From Musa acuminata AAA Group (Eukaryota; Streptophyta; Magnoliopsida; Zingiberales; Musaceae), in assembly GCF_036884655.1 (NCBI RefSeq), contig NC_088327.1, forward strand, positions 15,488,501 to 15,552,500: a stretch of DNA of 64,000 nucleotides. Reading direction: 5' to 3'. Below are positions 24,091-37,000 of the stretch, one piece after another (position 1 is the first letter of the stretch; the number at the start of each line of letters is the position of its first letter). The notes beneath the pieces were generated by a model that was not told where the DNA came from, searched no databases, and saw only the letters and a list, made by a program, of their open reading frames with translations. Position numbers and translations under genes: made by a program.

Positions 24091-25003
24091 CTGACACGAT
24101 TTCATATGAAATCGAAACCACTTATTTCGGAACAACGTCAAGTCAGAACGACTTGAGACACGGACCAAGCGCTCGTCCGGCGCACTCGAAGCCATCGAGT
24201 CTCACGTGGAGGTGGCGTGTTTCACGTCGGAAGTCCCCGCCTTGACCCGATCCCTGTTCATACGTGTCTCCATTTGGCATTCCGATGTGATGCATGGCAT
24301 GAGAATACGACACGACACGGGAGTCGACTGTCGGTTGACTTGGACCCGACCCAGGGAAACCAACCAGCAAGTAAGATTTAATAATAATAGGAGAAAAAAG
24401 GTAAATATTTGGATGAATGAATTTTCCGACATTTATTTGTTTTTTCATACACTGCATCGTGCTTCATAGGAAAGTTATTAAAATCGTTGATTTTTCTTTT
24501 TTCTTTTTTGTTATAGATAAATAACAAAGTCCACATTAAGTGATCGAATTTTAGTATCAACCATCAATACCCATTAAGTAGGTTTGGTATTTCATCATCA
24601 TTTTAATATTATAAGTATAAAAAAATGACGTAATAAAATTATAATCCTTAATTTTTACAAAATAAAATTGAGAGTGGACCTTTCGTATGTGTTTTTAATC
24701 AATACCCATTAAGTACGTTTTGTATAGATAAAAGTGTTTTTAAAGACCTTTCGTATGTGTGTGTGTGTGTTTCCCACCCATTGATTCGAAGCTTCGGTAT
24801 CAATACATAGTCATGTCATGAAGACGATATAAAGAAGCCACTTCCAAGGTACTTTCTCTGGCTCCCTCCTCGCCTCCTCCAAATCAAGCCTTCGAAGGGC
24901 ATCTCTTTCTTCCTTGCTTCCTTTCTTGCTTCCCTCCCTCGCGCGGCGACGAGGGCAAATCCTAGAATCTTTAGGGCTTTTGGAGGAGGATCGGATCGTC
25001 GGG
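23906..25003. other. Intergenic sequence and membralin promoter/5' UTR
   Basis: The stretch holds a TA microsatellite, an 18-bp perfect palindrome (24097-24114) and a moderately GC-rich segment (24120-24370) that yields only short unrecognised frames. From about 24830 the CT-rich sequence is probably the 5' UTR of the membralin gene. Confidence 0.4.
24037..24085. repeat. (TA)n microsatellite
   Basis: About 24 uninterrupted TA units. Confidence 0.97.
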
Positions 25004-28000
25004 ATGGATCCCGAGCACACCTTCCTCCGCGTGCACGCCCGCGTCTCCGGCTCGCTCTCCCAGCTCCTCGGCCCCAGGGTACGGCTGATGCTCGAGTACG
25101 CCTGCCTTGCCGCAGCCGGCGCCCTCTTCTGCCTCCTCGTCATCATGCACATCAATTTCGTGCAGCAGGTCGGTCGGTGGTCCGTTCCCTCTCTCGGTAC
25201 TGTCATCTTTGTGCTGTTTCTGATGATTTTGATCTGGCCTTGTATGGTTTGAGGATCTTGCACTGACCCTGTTGGTGTAGTTGTGTATTTGTCGAGATAG
25301 ATGTAGCTTGGTTGGATGAAGAACTTGTTGTGACGTACCCACCTTGTCAGTCCTAGATACACGGGAAAAGAGCTTTCAGCTTTGATACGAGCGACGAGAT
25401 GTTGCTTTCTCTAGAATTTAGACCGGCACCGTCTCTTATACAGCTTTATTTTGTTTCAACTTGTAATGAGTTTAACCCAACTGAGGGAAATTTGAGTTCC
25501 TTGGATTTTATATTATTCCGATGTTGTTTCCAGTCTGAAACTAAATTCAAGAAAGAGGCTGATGGTACATTATAGGGAGCATCTTTTGAGATTAACTCGA
25601 CCATTGAATGAATTGTAGTAACAAGAAATTACTCGTAAAACACATGCCTGCTTTTATAGTATGGCATCTGCAAAGACTTCTATGGCTGGATAATTGTATA
25701 AATTCTGGTCCATTGTCTGATGATATGCCAACTTTATCAAAATTCCGTGTTCCCTCCAAGAGAGTCTTCTATTGGCTTCCCATTAACAATTAAACTCTTA
25801 TTAATTTGTTGCCAAGAAATTGAACTGCCAAAGGAACTTGTTTTGCGGAGAAACTCTGTCACACTTGTTCATCAACTGTCAATCGCCTAAAAAGTTCTGA
25901 ACTAGCAAACGTATCTGTTGAATAAGCATGAAAGTGTTGGACCGTCTTGGCCTTTGGAGATCATTGAACTTGATGAAATATCAACTCAGGACATTGTATG
26001 TGCTGCTTACCCATTTAGTATGGGAGTTTAGCCCTGATCCGAGTCATCTAATTATTGTTTATGCTTACATTGAATATGTTGCAGATAAATGTTTTGCTGA
26101 AGTTGCAACCTATGTTTTGCTGTCTATTAAGCTTTGAAATTGATGTTTTTTTAAGTTTTAACAATACCTGATAGGTTTCTGATCATGCTATCCAATGTTA
26201 CACCAGTTACTTCTATTTTAGCATCCAGATATGTATTAAAAATATGTGGTGCAGTTTTATTTTCCAAGGATATATTGGAAACTTTATGGTTTTATTTGTG
26301 TATGCAGCCTGGGTGTTCAAGGGAGTTCTCTGGGCTTGAATTTACTGAAGCTCAGGTGGTCCAGATCAAGGTACAATCAATGTCTCTGTGGAAGTAGTCA
26401 CCAGCATTTGTATACTTCCTTATGAGTTATTGATATGATAACTTGTTACATGGAAGCATTTTTCACTTGACTATACATGAAATTATCCCAGATAGCAATC
26501 TACTTGCTTTCCTTTTCATAACTCCTTTACCTTTTGTTCTTGCTTTTAATTATTCAATCAGTGATCATCCTGGAGAAGACAGTATAACATGCGGTTTTGG
26601 CTTCTTCATTCCTTAATGTTTTTTACATAGTTTTTGACTTCTTTCTACAAACATCATCTTTGAGATTTTGCACTCATGCTAAAATTTGACCTCTGTATTT
26701 TATATATTCTTGCACTCTGGATGTGCAGTAAGTACTGTCAGTCATTTCAGATAACAGGTGGTGGTCTTTGGACTCAAAGTTCAGCTGAAACAGAGAGAGT
26801 GTCCTTTCAGAAAGGAATTTTGACTGAGACTTCCAAGGGTCCGGAAATGAATGAAAATGATATAACAATTTTTTCTCCCAAGTTTTGGTCAAATTTTCTA
26901 TGCTCAGGTGCTGCAAAAAGCAAATTGATTTCCAAATTTTGGAAGAATGATAAAGAGTTATTTGAGCCTCAGGTGGGAAAGGGTCCTGACACTAGCATTA
27001 GTAATTCAGTGTTGTGTGATTTGAGTATGAAATCAGAGGCAAAGGACATGCAAATTGGGAAGCCTGTTTCTGTTGGCGAGTCACTTGTAGAAGCAAAATC
27101 ATGGTTCTATAGTAAGTGGAAAATGCCAGTTGTTTCATTATGGAGCAGTGCAAGTCAGTACTCAAGCTATGCCCTCGAATTATGGGTGAGAACAAATTTC
27201 CATTGTCATGCTTTTTCGCTTTTGTTTCTGGGTATAACTATTTTCTTTGGAAGGCAAGACTGTAAATTTCCAACTTCAGGATCATATCTGAAATTATGTG
27301 CAGAGATTATGAATTCATGTAACCAAGAATTTATATACATTCTTTAAATACAGTCTTACTATTGTTATTTGGCATACCTTTGGACTTCCAAAACATACAA
27401 TTTGTTACCAAGTTCTTTAGATTTACAGATATGTGTTTCTTACTGAAAGTTTCCAGTAAAAGGAACTGTACATATTACTACTACCTTGAGAAATGGAGTT
27501 CTATATAAATGATACACAAAACATAATTATACTCTGAATAATTTGAAATTCTTCCATCTGGAATTTAAAATTCACTTTTTGAGTTCTAATATAAACTGTT
27601 TTTGGTTGGAAGAGTTTAACATATGAAGAACTACTTTCTTCTTCTGAAATTGTTTTTGAAGTTGTTCATTATGCACAAAAACTTACTAATGTTACACAAA
27701 ACATTTTCTTTAAAGTAAATGATTTCTGCAGTCCGATTAATCTTGTTCAAAGAGTTTCAAGTGGTAGTTTTTGCCTTTGCCAAAGGAGGTACCTCATGGT
27801 CTTCCAACACTACTCGTAGTTATGAGGAGAACAAAATATTGTTTTCCAATTTCTGGATCCCAAGCTGAAACATGCTGAAAGCTGGATCTGAGAGGTGCCA
27901 CCTGACGAACACCATCTTTTACAGCGGCATGTAATTGAGAGGTTCCACACATTCCGCCACTTTCAGCTAGATTGTCACATGTTGCTTATCAGAGGACTAG

Positions 28001-31000
28001 GCTGTTTTCAGTAAAATAGTTTCAAACTCTTTCTGCAAAAAAAACATTAATAATCAAAAGTTAATCAAATACAAACAATCTAAGTATGACTCTGAATTTA
28101 ATGGTTCTATGAGTGTTGAAGAATGATTGTTCTTAGTTTAGTGACGCAAGATTATTTTTGATTCACAAGCTTTTAACTGCAGAAACATTTAGGATGGAAT
28201 GCATTCCTAAACGTCCCAAAGAGCTTTCGACCATTTCAGTTCAACCATCTTAAGGCATTTATGGGTAATGTTCCCTATCATGTTATTTATCATCATATTT
28301 TATTTTGGTTCATAGTTAAATATTTTTGTACTTTTGGCATTTGAAGTGATAAAAACATCCTTATGTTTGCTGTTTGTCAATTACAAGCATGTGGATTGTG
28401 TGCATCTTCAAATGCTATTCACCTCATGTTTTCTCTATCGTGTTTATTAGTATGATCAAGATCATAAGCTTATGCTGATTCAATTGTTAGACCTTGAACT
28501 TATGGTCAATTCTACTAGATTTGTTTAAGTTGTTACCAAATATTGCAGTCCAGTGGCTTGAGAAGAGAAGCAAAGCGCAGGAGCCAACTTATCTGTACAC
28601 TGTGGAGAAGGTAGTATGTTTCTTCAAGTTATCTTCTTTTTAACATCTCTGTCGTCATTACTGAGACTTTTATAACTTAAGCTTACAATGCCCTTTTTTT
28701 CACTGCTTTTATTTATTTTATCAGACATTTTCCACTATGGGGATCTAATCATTGATTTTACAGGGGTATTTCTTACTTCCTGAAGGGGCAAAATCTCAGC
28801 ACCACATTCGCACGACTAATCTTACTATATCTGCTCAAAACTCCTGCTTCGGAAACAGGTTACCCTCAAACCTTTTGTTAACTACATCATTTGTTTGACT
28901 CCCAGAGAATTGTGGAGCTATACTGTATTAGGAAAATTTCTTTTGAATTATGATGTCTTGAAACTTGTTGTTTTTTTTCTTTTTCAAATGCTAATTGTCG
29001 CTATTATTAGTGCTAACCTCATAAATCGAGTTCAGTCTTAAGGGTTGAACACACATGCGTGAGTGCACTTTTTGGTCTATGTCTATTGAATAATCTTATT
29101 CATTCTTTTATCTCAAGGATTAAGCACAGAATTTCATAGACAAAAACAAGCCTTCAGAGTTATCATGTATTTGTGTATAATTTTTGGTTTAGTGCTGTTA
29201 CAGCCAGTTATATTCCTGTACAGGGTGATTTAAAACTGCCAATGGTTGGGCATCAAGGATTCTAAGGAGAATGTGGTTGGTTTTTAGGAACTAATTGGTG
29301 CTCTGAGGTGCTTTTTGAGCATACTTATATAGTTTTAATTTCATAAAGCTAGTTGACGTCCCACATTAAAGCCTGACTTTCTCTAACCAGTAAATTTACA
29401 CATGTTGCATAAATCAAGTAGAACAAGTTAACCAAAATGACAGACTCTTCATCTAATGGATATGAGAGCTGAGATTCTGATGGTCACTAAATCAGGATTT
29501 AGCCGGATTAAAATAAAGTTCGGGAGATTGTAATGAACAACTTGTGTAATTCTGGAAAAAAAGTAAATCTATGTCAAGAAAATACCTGAAGATTTAGTTG
29601 CTCTGAAAGAATAGTATTCCAGTTGTAAGGCATCAACAACACAGAGTGGATAAAAGCATTACCCTGGTCATACTGGGGTGGTTGAACACTTGACACTACG
29701 GTCTAAATGGAACAACCTTACCATTCAAGGCCTGCCCTTTGGTTGTACTTTATAAAGTGAAATCAACAAACATTGCGTGCACAATACTTGATCTAAAATA
29801 TATTCCTATAAAGCCAAAAATGTAGATCATCATAAAAGTTATGTCTCCCTCAAATATTGAGGCAACAAACGATGTTATGCAGGACATCCATTCATATTTC
29901 AGAATTCAAATTCAACATTAATTTAGCTGCAGTGATCAGCCACTTATTTGCTCATCCTACAATTCTTGAGCAGTAAATAAACTCCAAATGAGGTAAATAT
30001 GGGAGGTTAATGTTGGTTAATATCATCTCTAAATAGTTGGGCGTTACGGCTTTGTTGTAGTTGTTGCATGTTGGTTAATATCATTAAGCCAAATCAAAGA
30101 ACATGTCTTCGATTACTTTTACTCCTTGTCATATCTAACATGACTACACAATTTGTTAATCACATTTAAAAGAGTATCCCAATGTTTCGTAGACTAATTG
30201 GTACCATAGTGGTTCCACGTATTCATATCTAGCTGGTGATGTCATTTAATACTCAGAAGTATATATAACCTGCTGTTCACAAAATCGCTACCCAGTACCT
30301 ATTATCTTATCAACTTGAATTTGTTCATGATTTTTTCTATTTGTTAGAAGAATTAAAAAGCTAATGTCCGAAATCTTATGCCAATCCCAACATTGGGTCA
30401 TTGTAATTCTGCGTTGGAACTTGGAAGTATTATATACTTTTTCTATAGATTATGATTGTAAGGATATGACAACAGAATTGGGTTAACAATGTCAAGAATG
30501 GCCATTCTGCTTCTAATTATATATTTCATGAGTTTTATAGTCAACTAGCAGTACATCATGAAATTTAACATCTTGGTTAAAAACATACTTTTATTTTGCT
30601 ACATATCTTGGATTTGTACATTATTAATCATACTTAATCATTCATCACATTTGAAAAACCACAATAGAAGAAACTTCTCAGTATCCTGATCTACTATAAA
30701 TCATAGTAGAATAAGAAACTCTGATACCTACAAACTTGGAACAATTTCAGTGATATGAGACTATTGAGTTGAGCCATCAAAAAGGGAGTTCCACAGTCAC
30801 TAAAAAATTTATAACTTCAGTAAGCTATCTGCTAACCAGCATTTTATGTGCTAAGGTCCATACTAGCCACGTTGGCTCTTTGCCAAGTCAGCATAATGTT
30901 GGCAAGTGTGACCAGCAAGGCATATTTTGATGCTGTGCTAGCTTGTATTATGCCAACTGAAAATAAATTGACACTTAAATTCATGTTCTAAACATCATTT

Positions 31001-34000
31001 TAAGGTGAGAAAGATATGGCCAGCTATTAATTAGTAGTATATGTCCCTTGAATAGAGGAGGGTTGGACCAAGCATGTTTTTGTCAAAACCTTGATAAAAA
31101 AAAAAAATTGAGTGCCAGGTTAAAATTTCATAGACCACCTAAATTGCAAGTTTAACCTCTGCAATATTGGGCTATGCACATTTTCATGACACTAATCAAA
31201 CCAGCCAATCTAAGTTTTTGTCCACTTCCTACGTGGGACTAAATTGGGGTGTTACAGTAGGCATGAATCAGCAGAGTATTGGGCTATGCACCACTGTGTT
31301 GGAACAGTTACTTGATTGTATGTGATGCATGCAATATTGCATCAGAAGGACAAGCACTGGCTGTAGTAGGATACTCCTGCATGTTCATCTCTGTCATGAG
31401 AGCATCCTTTTATCATATGTTGACCTGTAACAATGCTTTTTTATTTATAGTAGAAGGTTCATTTAAACTGCTATAGTACTGTTTATCTTGTGATTTATTT
31501 TTTATTGTATGTCCTCACAGGTGGCAGCAACTTCTTATCAACACTTTTGTTGGTTATGATACAATTTTGATTAACAGCCTCTTAAATTCTCCTGGTCATG
31601 GTAAGAATTTTATTTTGTTGAAATATTTTTTCTTATTTTCATGTTTAATACATTAGTAATGCATCACATTCAATTCAAGTAACTGAGGAAAATACTGAAT
31701 TGAGCTAGTTTAGTTCTTTTCCAGACTCATAAGTAATGCATATATGAGTATTATTTTATGTAACTTGAATCCATGGTCTTCTACTTGCATTGGCACATAA
31801 TTTTGTGACCTTCATGCCTAGGCATGTTTTTGAGCCATATAAAGTAAATGTCGTTTTGATGCTAGGAAAGCATACTTCCCACTTCGTAGAAGTTGGGCTT
31901 CTGCTTTTCTTTTTCTGGAAACAAATGAATTCTGGTTATTGCCATAGGTGTCTTGCATTGATGGTAATTAATCCTTTCTTTTGTGCTTCTGTACTCTAAT
32001 TACTTTAATGGACTTCCATGACTGTTAGCTTCTAGCTGGGTGTTAGAACCCTTGTAGATTCTAAACTTGGGATTGATCTCTTTAGGGGATCAGCCTCCTT
32101 GGAACTCTATAGGGGTTCCTCCCTCCAAGTTACTGTTCAAAGGCTACAGAAAAGATTCATCTATTGCTTAAGAAAAGAGAAGGAATACATGGCTATTTAT
32201 AGGGCTTCTAAACCCTAACTCCTAATAGGACTCCTACTTAAGACTCTTACTTCTAACCAACTCCTAATAGGACTCCTACTCAAGACTCCTATTCCCTTAC
32301 AACTCCTAATTCTTCTCTAAGAAAAACCTCCTACATGAATGCCCCTCTCAATTAGGACTCTCCTAGCTAGAGTCCTAACAGAATGTCCCTCTCAATTAGG
32401 ACTCTCCTAGCTAGAGTCCTAACAGTTTTACATGAATATCCCTCTCAATTAGGACTCTCCAAGCTAGAGTCCTAACAGACCCGCCCTCTTCAAATCAGCC
32501 TTGTCCTCGAGGCTGATGATTCGTGAATTCTGGGAATTTGATCTTCAAGTCGTCATAGTTCTCCCAAGTGGCATCTTCTATTGGTAGGTTCGTCCACTGT
32601 ATTAGCACTTCATTAGTGGGTCGTCGTCGTCGAGTCACGATCCGTCGATCAATAATGGCACTTGGCTGGGTCTGGAGTTCTCTTTGGGTAGTCATATTTG
32701 GTAGGTGGCTTTGGGCTGTCTCCAAGCACCTATTTAAAACTTCCGTCTGGCTGTTGGTTTGTGGGTGATATGTCGTACTCCTTTCTAATTTAGAACCCTG
32801 CATATGGAATAACTTTGTCCAAAATCTGCTCTTGAAGATGCAAGTAGAATTTGTCACAAGCACAATGCGTCCCTTATAGTATAATTCTTTTGAGTCCCGA
32901 TTGTAATGAGCCACGGAGCTTGGTGCTTCCTCTAATTTTTTTTGTATCTTACTGGTCTCCGAATCTTCCTGCTATTCCATCTTAATATCCTCAAGGAAGT
33001 CGCTGGTTGGAAGTAAAACGATCGAAAATTCAGCTTGCTCAGGTAGCTGCGAAAGTGCATCTGCAACAATATTCTCTTTCCACTTTTTGTAAGTTATTTC
33101 ATAATCAAATCCAAGAAGTTTTGTTACCCATTTTTGCTGCTCAGGGGATGATATCTTTTGCTCCAAAAAGTACTTGAGGCTTTTATGGTCGGTTTTAATT
33201 TGAAATCGTCGACCAATCAAGTAGGGTCTCCACCGCGTTGCTGCGCGCACAATAGCGAGCATCTCCTTATCATATGTTGACTTATTTTGATAGGAGGGAG
33301 ATAATCCCTTGCTAGTGTATGCGAGTGGTCGACCATCTTGCATGAGAAAGACTCCAATTCTGACTCCAGATGTGTCGGCCTCAATAATGAAGGGTCGGTT
33401 GAAATCTGGTAGTGTTAGCACCGGCGTCGTCGTCATGGCTACCTTAAGTTTGTCGAAGGCAGTGGAGGCTCTGTCAGACCATTGGAAGACATCTTTTTTC
33501 AGTAAGGAAGTAACTGGTGCACTAATCTCTCCATAGTTTTTCACGAACTTGCAGCAGTAGCCTGTTAAACCCAGAAAGCCATGTAGCAATTTTATGTTCC
33601 TCGGGGTCAGCCAGTTTTGCATTGCTCCAATTTTGAAGGGGTCTACTGCCACACCTTTCTCTAATATGATATGCCCAAGATATTCTACCTTCTTTTAAAG
33701 AAAGCAAAAATTCATAGTGGTTGTTGTGTGTTCAAAATGTGGTTTTCGGTATGTCTTCTTTGCATACTCGTATTTGATGATACCCGGATCGAAGGTCCAG
33801 CTTTGTGAAGATTTGTGCTCCCTTAGCAACTCATCTACTACTAGAATAGGGTATTTATCCTTGATGGTTATGCCATTGAGAGCTCGGTAATCAACACATA
33901 ATCGTCATATTCCATCCTTCTTTCGTATGAGGAGCACCGGTGAAGAGTAAGGGCTGCAACATGGCCGAATAACTCCTGTTTTGAGCATCTCTTTTACAAT

Positions 34001-37000
34001 CCTTTCTATTTCATCCTTCTGGAGATGTGGATACTGATATGGCTGACCATTTGCTGCAGATTTTCCTGGAAGAATCGTTATACAATGATCATGTCGACGG
34101 GTAAGAGGTAGGTTGCACGGTTCGTCAAATATATCTGAAAATTCAGCAAGCAAAGGAAGTAGATTTGGATCTTCAAATTTTGTTGGCTCTCCCTTAGTTT
34201 GCAGCTCAAGTTGTACCAAAAGGCCGCTGCATGCTTTATGCAAAACCTTCTTCATTTGTTGTGTGCAAATCGTCATTATGTCGCCCTCACGTTTCCCGTT
34301 CAGTATCACCTGTTTCTCCTTACTGTAAAATTTCATAATTAGTTGCATAAAATTCCAAGAAATATCACGTAATGTCGTCAACCATTTAATTATGAGCATG
34401 GTCTCATGATCATCAAGAGGGAGAAGGAAGAAATCTGCAATTATCTCTTGGTCCTGCAGCAATAGTTTCTCCTGCGGGCGCCTACGATCACAATTCAAAA
34501 TCCGTCCGTCGACGACCTTAACGTCAAACCTGCTGCAATTCTCAATAGGTAAGGCCATCTGGATAGTAACCTTACTATTTAGAAAGTTATTAGAACTGCT
34601 CGTGTCGATGAGAACAGTGATCGGTTGTTGTTTGAGAAGGCCTCCAACTTTCATCGTTTGAGGGTTTGAGTAGCCGGCTAGTGCATGTACCGTAACTTCA
34701 GTCGGTTGTGGCTCTTCTTCTGCATCTTCTTCTTCATGTTCAAGGCTCTCTTCTGGATGTTCAATGACCTCTTCTTCTATTGGTTCAATCATAAGAAGTC
34801 TCCCTTTACTACAGTGATGCTCACGGCTCCACGGCTCGTCACAATGCCAACATAACCCCTTCGCATATCGCTCCCGAAGCTCTTCTCTTGTTGACCTCTT
34901 TGGTGTAGGGACTTGGTCGATAGTAGGGGGGGCTGAGGGCTTCAATATTACTGGTTGAGGAGTGACCCTAGTCCTCCGAGCTTCATAGTTCAATTGCTCC
35001 TCTTGATGTCGTGCGAAAGAGATGGCTGCCATAAGTGTATACGGTTGTCGCGCTTTAACTTCTCCTCGGATCTCCGGCTTCAAGCCCTCAATGAAGGTCC
35101 TCAATAGCTGTTTTTGAGACCAATCACGAGTTTGATTAGATAACCTTTCAAACCTGGTTTGGTACTCCTGAATGGTGGAGGTTTGTCGGATCTTTGCTAG
35201 TTGTTCGTCAATATTCTTGTAATCGGTTGGTCTGAAGCGAATCAGCAGTCCTTCTTTGAATTGTCGCCATGAAAGGACTCCATAAGTATGTTCAAACCAG
35301 TCAAACCACTGTATAGCATCCCCTTCAAGATGTATAGCTGCAATTTTCACCATAGATACATCCGCGGTTTTGTGGTACCGAAAATATCGCTCCGCGCGCG
35401 AGATCCAACCAATCGGGTCTCCTTCTTCCCATCTAGGGAAGTTCACTCTCATGCATGGATAGTTGGGGTCAGTCATATAGCCTCCCCTCCCTTGGAAGTC
35501 ATCTATTCGGGCTTGGTGTGATTGGGCAAAGCTGTCTCCTTGATTTGATTTCTTCGGGCTTAGTGGTCGGCCCAATCTGAGTTCGGTAAAGAGCATCCGA
35601 ATCTTATCCTCCATTCGCACCTCCAAGGCTTCGAATTTAGCATTGATTACCTCCTTAGATGCCATAGTATATGCCCCCAAATCTCTCTTTTGTTGTTGGG
35701 TTAAAGGGTTGAGAGAAGTGATGGTTGAAAGGGTTGGTGGATTGGTGGATGTAGGCTGCGGTTTAGGCTTGTTTTGTGGCTGTTTTGGGTACAGTTTGAG
35801 GGTGTGGTTTGGCAGAGTTTTAGGGTTGTGGATGAAAGTTTTGGATCTGTGGTAGATGGTAGCAAAGGTTTGACAGAAATCCGTAGAAGTTGCAGCAAGT
35901 ATGTGCTGTCTTGTAAGAGTAGAATTATCGTCGAAGAAACAACGGTTTCTCGACGTAATTTCCACCAAAAACTTAAGAGAATTGAGGAGGGAATTGATAG
36001 CAAAATCACAGTTTATATGACAGCAAGGATATCTAATTTAATCAAGAAAATTTCGGCAGTATAACAGCAAGGAAATTGGTGCAAGTTGCAATTGCAGAAT
36101 TGTCGTCGAAAAATTTCAGCGGGTTACGATGAAAATTTGCAGCAATATAAAATCGTTTTTAGAGATGAATTTCTTAATAGATCAATCTTAGATGGAAGCC
36201 AAGATGATCTATGAAGTGTATAAGAAATTTCATTCAAAAAAGATTGCAAATAGATGGGTTAAGGCAACGATATGCAGCTGAAATTTTCTGCAGCATAGAT
36301 TTTCAAGTGTAGCAGATTGGACATAAAAGATCAGTAGTTTATATTGAGAATTTTTCGATGAAACCAAAAGGAAATCCACTGTTAGGAAGTGTCAAAGATG
36401 TCATAAAAATTTCGTAGAAATTTGGATAGAAAAAGTACAGTAGCAAGATCAAACAGATGGTGCTATGCGGCTTGAATTCTGCAATTCAAGTGCAGCAGAT
36501 TGGACATAAAAGATCAGTAGTTTATATTGAGAATTTTTTGATGAAACCAAAGGGAAATCCACTGTTAGGAAGTGTCAAAGATGTCATAAAAATTTCGTAG
36601 AAATTTGGATAGAAAAAACACAGTAGCAAGATCAAACAGATGGTGCTATGCGGCTGGAATTCTGTAATGTATCTTTCGTCGTAAAGATGAAAACTTTGTG
36701 GCGAAAAGTTTATGCAGCAATATAGGAACAATTTTTTTTTTTTTTTTTGGATTTTCGAATAAGGATAACTAAATTACAGCAGCAGTAAGGTAGGAAACCA
36801 GAACCTGTTGCAATTCACGAGGAGATCAAAGGATGATCCGTGGTGGTGGAGATGATGGCGGAATTCGGTGACGATCTTTTAAGCAATTGTGGGAATTGCT
36901 TTGGATGGTTGTAGAGGGTTGATGGATGGCTGTAGAAGGGCAGCGAGACGCCAAGAACGCTGCTCTGATACCAGGTGTTAGAACCCTTGTAGATTCTAAA

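Noticed and set aside
24206..24469. 87-residue + strand frame in the GC-rich intergenic patch
   Set aside because: No recognised motif and no splice or promoter support; could be a decayed repeat.
24811..25362. 183-residue - strand frame
   Set aside because: Antisense shadow of membralin exon 1 and its leader.
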